Shown here: positions 59,484-64,000 of the stretch, in pieces
Layout: each line of letters starts with the position of its first letter
How positions within the stretch are numbered: position 1 is the stretch's first letter
Origin: CAZTHK01 sp964613215
Lineage (GTDB): Bacteria; Krumholzibacteriota; Krumholzibacteriia; Krumholzibacteriales; CAZTHK01
Direction of reading: 5' to 3'
DNA length: 64,000 bases
NCBI GenBank assembly: GCA_964613215.1
Contig: CAZTHK010000010.1
Coordinates: 1 to 64,000, forward strand
Position numbers and translations under genes: made by a program
Notes under the pieces: generated by a model
What the model was told of the DNA's origin: nothing
Database searches by the model: none
The model's input: only the letters and a program-made list of their open reading frames with translations

Positions 59484-60980
59484 TTATTTGAGCTTGATTG
59501 ATTCCAGGGATTCAAAGCTGGGCAGGTAATCATCTATAAGGGGGAATTGATCCAACCTGCCTGAGAAGGCGGCTTCCAGATAGGAATTCACCCACCAGTA
59601 GATATCGTGTCTTTTTATTTTACGGCGCAGCTTCTTCATTCTGGCTGTCCTCTCAGGGTCTTTCATCTTGTAGGCAAAATAGATCGCATCCGCTACTTCT
59701 TCGATGTTATAGGGATTTACCAGGATGGCGTTATTATGCAGTTCTGCTGCAGCTCCGGCAAATTCGCTTAATATGAGTGCTCCTTTGCCGTCAACATTGG
59801 AAGCGCAGTACTCCTTGGCCACCAGATTCATACCATCTTTCAGCGGTGTTATAAGAGCTATTTCGGCAGTTCTGTAATAGGCCAGCAGCTCGGCCTTGTC
59901 AAGGGATCTGTGTATATAGTGAATAGGAACCCAGCCCGAACTGGTGAACTGTCCGTTAACCTCGCTAATCAGCCTCTCTATACTGGTTTTAAGTTCCTGG
60001 TACATGGGTATGGTCCGCCTGCTGGGAACTACCACCTGGATCAGAGTAATCTTATGCTGCATCTGGGGGTATCTTTCCAATGCATTTCTGAATGCCTTGA
60101 TCCTGTTGATGATACCCTTGGTGTAATCAAGGCGGTCTATCCCCAGAATAATCTTGAAATTTGGTAGATCCTCATGAATGTACCAGGCATGATCTGCAAC
60201 TTCCTTTGACTGAGCCAGGTTTGAAAATTCGTTAAAATCTATACTGATTGGGAAGGCTCCTACATGTATGGTTCTCTTACCCAGATTAATACGCTGAACC
60301 AGGCCCTTACCCTTTGTTCTTACCCCTTTGGTAAGCGTACGAAGGCAGTTCACGAAATTCCGCCGGTCCCTCAAGGTCTGAAAGCCGATCATGTCATACT
60401 CCAGCAGTGCCTTGAGTAACTGGAGACGCCAGGGAAGTTTCAGAAATATATCCAGGGGGGGAAAGGGGGTGTGGAGGAAGAAGCCGGCCTTGGTATGTAC
60501 ATTGAACTTTTTGAGTTCCTGAGCTACCTTCATCAGGTGGTAGTCATGAACCCAGATAAAGTCTTCCTTTCCGGTGGAATCAGAGATTACCCTGGCGAAT
60601 TTCTGGTTGACGTCAGAGTAGGCCTGCCAGTAAGAGGGATCAAAGTTGCAATATGACTGCAGGTCATGAAAGAGAGGCCAGATTACTTCATTTGCCATCC
60701 CCCGGTAGTATAGATCCACCTCCTCCTGGTCGAGAAGAACAGGTTTCATGGAGTATCCTGCATTTCTGGAAGCTATCTTCATTGGTTTTTCAATATCTTC
60801 GAACACCTGAGTTCCCGCCCATCCGATCCAGAGTCCCCCCCTGTTTCTCAGAACCGGAGCCATGGCTGTGACCAGACCTCCGGAACCCGGCTTCAACTGC
60901 CAGTTTCCATCAACCTTCTTCAGTACCACCGGCAGTCTGTTAGAAGTTATTACCAGTCTTTTAATATTTCCGTGCATCAA
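59484..60980 (-). CDS. otsA: OtsA-like trehalose-6-phosphate synthase
   Basis: GT20 enzyme of about 498 residues that makes trehalose 6-phosphate from UDP- or ADP-glucose and glucose 6-phosphate. It has the opening VITSNRLPVVL (about 10-20), GSGGLVTAM, WVHDYHLM, DRLDYTKGI and KDGMNLVAKEY, all at normal spacing. I chose the TTG at 60980 (ATG one codon later) because AGGAGG lies 11 bases upstream; the open frame continues 46 codons further without a ribosome site. No otsB phosphatase is present in the window. A relative making glucosylglycerol phosphate cannot be excluded. Confidence 0.88.
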   Translation of the reverse strand: MMHGNIKRLVITSNRLPVVLKKVDGNWQLKPGSGGLVTAMAPVLRNRGGLWIGWAGTQVFEDIEKPMKIASRNAGYSMKPVLLDQEEVDLYYRGMANEVIWPLFHDLQSYCNFDPSYWQAYSDVNQKFARVISDSTGKEDFIWVHDYHLMKVAQELKKFNVHTKAGFFLHTPFPPLDIFLKLPWRLQLLKALLEYDMIGFQTLRDRRNFVNCLRTLTKGVRTKGKGLVQRINLGKRTIHVGAFPISIDFNEFSNLAQSKEVADHAWYIHEDLPNFKIILGIDRLDYTKGIINRIKAFRNALERYPQMQHKITLIQVVVPSRRTIPMYQELKTSIERLISEVNGQFTSSGWVPIHYIHRSLDKAELLAYYRTAEIALITPLKDGMNLVAKEYCASNVDGKGALILSEFAGAAAELHNNAILVNPYNIEEVADAIYFAYKMKDPERTARMKKLRRKIKRHDIYWWVNSYLEAAFSGRLDQFPLIDDYLPSFESLESIKLK

Positions 60981-61170
60981 TTTATATTCGTCCTCCTGAA
61001 ATTTTTCCGGTCCTGCAGGCTTGATAAGCCCGCCTTGATGTTCATTTGACGAGTGCTTTATCAAACCAACCTGATTGCTTGCTTCCGGAGACAGGGGTTG
61101 CCGATTTTGGCGAGTCATCTGTAGCTGCTATGAAAGTCCCGGACTCCTTAACTCTATTGTCACGTGGATG

Positions 61171-61199
61171 ATCATAACAGCTGCCGGGTTAATCGTCCA
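61171..61199 (-). promoter_or_regulatory. candidate promoter of otsA
   Basis: On the minus strand, TGGACG (61199-61194), 17 bp, TATGAT (61176-61171), in the 191+ bp gap between treT and otsA. Hexamer matches are four and five of six. Confidence 0.35.
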
Positions 61200-61309
61200 C
61201 CTATTTTAACAGGAAGTTCTACTGCCGGTTGGCGGAACGGGATTCTGGCCTGATATTATTCCGGCCGGAGGGGCAGATAAAATAATCGGTTATGAAAGTA
61301 CAGGTGTTG

Positions 61310-62551
61310 CTAGTGAAGCTCTATACGTTCCGGCCCTTCATTGATAAGGGAAACCATCATGGTCAAGTATTCCCGGAGGTGCCTGGTGAGAAGAAAATTT
61401 TCTTTGACAAACATCCTCGCCTTTTCGCCCATATCCTGTAATTTCTCCCTGTTGAAGAAGAGATAACGAGCTCTCAGGGCTGCTCCCTCCGGAGAGTTTA
61501 CCAGAAAACCGGTGTGATGATTTACCACCTGAATTCTTATTCCACCGGTGTCGCCTCCTATAACAGGCTTACCCTTCCACATGGCTTCTGTTACTGTAAG
61601 TCCGAATCCTTCCCGGATGGATTTCTGCAGAATAATATCAGCCGATCTCTGGAGGGCGTTTATAGCCCGGTGTGCATCGGATGGAAGCATCAGTACATGG
61701 ATATCCCTGTCGTTGTCGGTGGCCATTTGAACCTCTTCCAGCACTGCTTTAGCCTCCGGATCGTCGGTTGCTTCTCCTCCCGCCAGTACAAGCTGAAGAG
61801 TGGGAACAAACTTCTTGGTCAGACGGTATGCTTTTATTACTCCCACAGGATCTTTAAACCTGTCGTAGCGGGAGACCTGCAGCATGGTAGGCTTTTCTGT
61901 GTCTATGCCCAGCCCCTGGGTGATGGTTTCCACCTCCTCATCGGGGATTACTATATTCTTTTCGCTGAGCGGATCGATGCTGGGGGGTATCAGATACTCT
62001 ACGTGAGGGAGTGACTGGGCGAAGGCTGCTATGGAAAACACACTGGCGTCATAAGGTCTTATAAACTCACGCAGGTACCTCCAGACATGCCTTCTGGGCC
62101 GGCTGGCATCTATATGACATCTCCATATCCACCTTCCTTTGCGGTTGGGACAGTACTTCAACAGGGGTGCCGGCTGAGGATCATGAACGAAGACTATATC
62201 TGCCGCTTCCAGAACATCACGAAGTTTCTCCGCATTGGCACGGTTGGTCTCAATATATGAATCGAGATACTGTTTAGGAATATCCACTCTGTTTCCCTGC
62301 AGGGCATTGTGAAATGCCTTGGTGCACTTGAAGAATTCCTCGTTGCCGTGGATGACTTCCCAGGATACATTCAGCCCCAGTTCCTTCTTAAGGGGTATCA
62401 GCTTGTGCAGAATTTCAGCTACCCCTCCACCCGCTCTGGTCGAGTTAACATGAACTACTTTGATATCCTTCAGTGAATCTACCAGTTGATAAAGCTGATC
62501 GATTACATTCCAGCCCACTATTTCGGCGTACTGTTCCAGTTTTGACGGCAT
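61310..62551 (-). CDS. treT: TreT-like trehalose glycosyltransferring synthase
   Basis: GT4-family enzyme of 413 residues, related to TreT, which makes trehalose directly from a nucleotide-glucose and glucose. It has HVNSTRAGGGVAEILH (about 33-48), VHDPQPAPLL, WRCHIDAS, LQVSRYDRFKDP and the ExGFGLTVTEAMW catalytic region (REGFGLTVTEAMWKG). I chose the ATG at 62551, with AAGGGG eight bases upstream and the DUF5752 stop two bases before it. Placed with OtsA, it gives two routes toward trehalose. Confidence 0.87.
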   Translation of the reverse strand: MPSKLEQYAEIVGWNVIDQLYQLVDSLKDIKVVHVNSTRAGGGVAEILHKLIPLKKELGLNVSWEVIHGNEEFFKCTKAFHNALQGNRVDIPKQYLDSYIETNRANAEKLRDVLEAADIVFVHDPQPAPLLKYCPNRKGRWIWRCHIDASRPRRHVWRYLREFIRPYDASVFSIAAFAQSLPHVEYLIPPSIDPLSEKNIVIPDEEVETITQGLGIDTEKPTMLQVSRYDRFKDPVGVIKAYRLTKKFVPTLQLVLAGGEATDDPEAKAVLEEVQMATDNDRDIHVLMLPSDAHRAINALQRSADIILQKSIREGFGLTVTEAMWKGKPVIGGDTGGIRIQVVNHHTGFLVNSPEGAALRARYLFFNREKLQDMGEKARMFVKENFLLTRHLREYLTMMVSLINEGPERIELH

Positions 62552-62553
62552 AT

Positions 62554-63261
62554 TTATTTCCCCTTGAAGTAATCGGTAAATAGTTCGGTCAGTTGTTCGC
62601 GCAGCGCCGGAAGGGTTGAAAAGAAGGGATCTATCAACGAAAGAAGGTCGCAAAGATCGGTGTATTCACCCTCGAATCCGTACAGCCATGCCCTGAAATC
62701 GTCCATATTGCCGAAAGTTCTTCTTCTGGCATCTATGAAATGGTAGAAGATACTGCCGGAGGACATAGCAGGAACTGCTGTTACCAGCTCCTCCGGTTTA
62801 CTTATCGATTTATGAGTGTCAAAAATAATAATCTGTGAGGTTATGAAATGAAATTGCTGATCAGGCTTACACCAGGGTATATATTCAGATTCGTCCATCC
62901 GGTCCTCAATAACTTCAATTATCTCCTCCCGTAGATCTTCTATGTCCGGAAATTCTGTGGGATCTATCACACCCAAACGTTCTGCCAGTGCCCCGTCGTG
63001 GAGGGCATGACGTGTCCAGGAGGCAAAATCATTGTTATACTCCGGATCATCGAAACGTGGTTTCAGCAGTCCTCCCCAGAAGTGATAGTAGATACTTCCG
63101 GGTAGTGAGGACATAAGATTGTAGCGCAGTTCCTTCAGATTCTGCGCCTTTTTGCCGGTGGCCAGTGAGGACAAGGAGCAATCCCGGATTTCAAAATCGG
63201 ATCTGACCGTATTTTTCTCTTTGGATTCAGGCATTAAAGTTCCATCCCCGGGTATATTCAT
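62554..63261 (-). CDS. DUF5752 family protein, partner of treT
   Basis: A 235-residue cytoplasmic protein with two similar segments, each with a GSIYYHF or GSIFYHF motif (LPGSIYYHFWGGL near 53-65; SSGSIFYHFIDARRR near 167-181). It has a conserved IDPTEFPDIEDLRE and a helical C-terminus. DUF5752 genes are often next to TreT-like genes, suggesting a regulatory or structural role in trehalose synthesis; none is established here. The frame ends two bases before treT starts. An ATG nine codons in is an alternative start. Confidence 0.7.
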   Translation of the reverse strand: MNIPGDGTLMPESKEKNTVRSDFEIRDCSLSSLATGKKAQNLKELRYNLMSSLPGSIYYHFWGGLLKPRFDDPEYNNDFASWTRHALHDGALAERLGVIDPTEFPDIEDLREEIIEVIEDRMDESEYIPWCKPDQQFHFITSQIIIFDTHKSISKPEELVTAVPAMSSGSIFYHFIDARRRTFGNMDDFRAWLYGFEGEYTDLCDLLSLIDPFFSTLPALREQLTELFTDYFKGK

Positions 63262-63345
63262 TCCTGTTTTTCCCTTCGCCGGATTTACAATCAGAGGGCA
63301 ACAACTTGTTTCTCTGAAATACTATGCGAATTGAATGACAGATTC

Positions 63346-63375
63346 AACATAATTCTAATTTTCCCAATCAGTCAA
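63346..63375 (-). promoter_or_regulatory. candidate promoter of the DUF5752-treT operon
   Basis: On the minus strand, TTGACT (63375-63370), 18 bp, TATGTT (63351-63346), about 85 bp before the DUF5752 start. Hexamer matches are five and four of six. Confidence 0.4.
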
Positions 63376-63703
63376 CCTCCGCCTGGCTCTGTTTCATACC
63401 TCCGGGAGTACTTCCGATATTGATGTGCGAATTAAATAAATCTTTCAATAGCAAAGCGTTATTAGTATGTATAAATGGAAGCGGCGTTCTGGTGGCTGCT
63501 TTCAGCAGGTGGTTGGCGATTCAAAGCCCTCCGGAGGGTGAGCGGGAATGGTTTTTTGATTCCAGGAATCAATAGGAGGCAGACCGGGGAGCAGAACTTA
63601 AGATTTTCCCGGCAGCGGAAAATAGGCAGCGATTTTGAAACACCAGGCACCGGAACAATACGGATCGAATAAAAATCGGGGAAACTCCAGTCGATACCTC
63701 TTC

Positions 63704-63732
63704 TTGAAAAAAAAGTAAAGGAAAGGTATAAT
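63704..63732 (+). promoter_or_regulatory. near-consensus sigma70 promoter of the rmlA-type gene
   Basis: TTGAAA (63704-63709), 17 bp, TATAAT (63727-63732). Predicted start near 63739, so the leader before the ATG at 63913 is about 174 bases. Confidence 0.65.
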
Positions 63733-63912
63733 ACAACCTCGATAATAAATGTTACGGTATCGCCTTATCCCGGGCCTTCCAGGGTGGATGAATTATTGGT
63801 GTTTACCATCCCCGGATTCTGATAGTTATTAACGGCCGGGTACTGCTTTTTGATCCATGGCGGTGTCTTATTGAGCCCGAAACAGGCCACAACAAAGAGA
63901 AGGAGCAGATAT

Positions 63913-64000
63913 ATGAAAGGTGTTATACTTGCAGGCGGCCTGGGGACCCGGCTGCATCCCCTGACTAAAATTACAAACAAGCATCTTTTGCCGATATATG
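63913..64000 (+). CDS. rmlA: RmlA-type sugar-1-phosphate nucleotidylyltransferase (5' part only)
   Basis: The first 29 codons of a gene cut by the window end. The start MKGVILAGGLGTRLHPLT is the nucleotide-binding signature of glucose-1-phosphate thymidylyltransferase and its relatives, and NKHLLPIY continues the pattern. AAGGAG stands about nine bases before the ATG. It probably opens a dTDP-sugar operon that would feed the neighbouring polysaccharide genes. Glucose-1-phosphate uridylyltransferase-like relatives share this N-terminus. Confidence 0.75.
   Translation, partial: MKGVILAGGLGTRLHPLTKITNKHLLPIY

Larger units (their letters stand above)
63262..63912. other. divergent intergenic region, 651 bp
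   Basis: Lies between the trehalose operon (minus) and an rmlA-type gene (plus). It holds a candidate minus-strand promoter (63346-63375), a 17-bp palindrome TTGATTCC-A-GGAATCAA (63556-63572), and a strong plus-strand promoter (63704-63732) with a leader of about 175 bases. A 65-codon frame at 63475-63672 lacks a ribosome site and I do not call it. No RNA gene was recognised. Confidence 0.55.

Noticed and set aside
63528..63539. CCCTCCGGAGGG palindrome
   Set aside because: Too short and without a loop for a hairpin; a single copy with no other support as an operator.
63475..63672. 65-codon frame in the gap before rmlA
   Set aside because: No ribosome site, no motif, and an amino acid make-up (Trp, Arg, Gly rich) unlike its neighbours.
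1..64000. Mobile elements, prophage, CRISPR arrays, tRNA or rRNA genes
   Set aside because: Looked for transposase or integrase motifs, regular direct repeats and tRNA-like folds; none was seen.

Overview
The window comes from a Gram-negative, lipopolysaccharide-making bacterium. It carries outer-membrane assembly genes (bamA, skp), the lipid A pathway (lpxD, an lpxC-fabZ fusion, lpxA, lpxB, lpxK), an MsbA-type flippase, heptose-core genes and a Wza/Wzz exopolysaccharide system. It also carries mcsA-mcsB-clpC, the arginine-phosphorylation proteolysis module best known from Firmicutes. Arg codons AGG/AGA and the Ile codon ATA are used heavily throughout, with no compositional break that suggests a recent island. 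The fused lpxC-fabZ and Gld-type ABC genes point toward the FCB (Fibrobacteres-Chlorobi-Bacteroidetes) side of the tree, probably a candidate phylum rather than a cultured group. That placement is inference. No tRNA, rRNA, CRISPR array, insertion sequence or phage gene was seen.

Layout: 0.1-4.9 kb, lolD followed by mcsA-mcsB-clpC. 5.1-15.2 kb, a nearly gap-free envelope operon bamA-skp-lpxD-lpxC/fabZ-lpxA-oxidoreductase-lpxB-DUF374 acyltransferase-lpxK. 15.3-20.4 kb, a lipoprotein behind a sigma54-like promoter, nadB, a Minf_1886-type protein and a membrane protein with a spermidine-synthase-like core. 20.4-27.4 kb, minus strand: a Gld-like ABC transporter with a DUF4340 protein, then an AmmeMemoRadiSam pair whose members carry export signals. 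27.8-33 kb, small envelope proteins, a DUF72 protein and a GT39 membrane glycosyltransferase. 33.1-44.9 kb, Hsp20 and Lon running straight into an LPS-core cluster (four GT9 genes, msbA, split hldE, one GT4). 45.1-46.9 kb, a DUF3108 protein and an unassigned conserved protein. 47.1-59.4 kb, an exopolysaccharide locus (priming sugar transferase, Wza, Wzz, ExeA-like ATPase, CpsD-like ATPase, nucleotidyltransferase, AlkP-fold phosphatase, flippase, GT2, EmrE-like protein, two GT4). 59.5-63.3 kb, minus strand: DUF5752-treT-otsA for trehalose. The window ends in the first codons of an rmlA-type gene.

Most genes are packed in operons with 1-50 bp overlaps and Shine-Dalgarno sites inside the upstream gene. 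Several starts (GTG, TTG or an internal ATG) were chosen on that basis. Regulation is visible in the gaps: near-consensus sigma70-type promoters, three sigma54-like promoters (one before a lipoprotein, two in the exopolysaccharide locus), and a leader with a strong terminator and a competing hairpin before the priming sugar transferase.

The best leads for something undescribed are the apparently exported AmmeMemoRadiSam pair (Tat-type radical SAM enzyme plus Sec-type Memo-AMMECR1 fusion), the nucleotidyltransferase and AlkP-fold pair inside the exopolysaccharide operon, and the structured leader at 46.9-47.1 kb. All functions are assigned by reading motifs. No database search was run.
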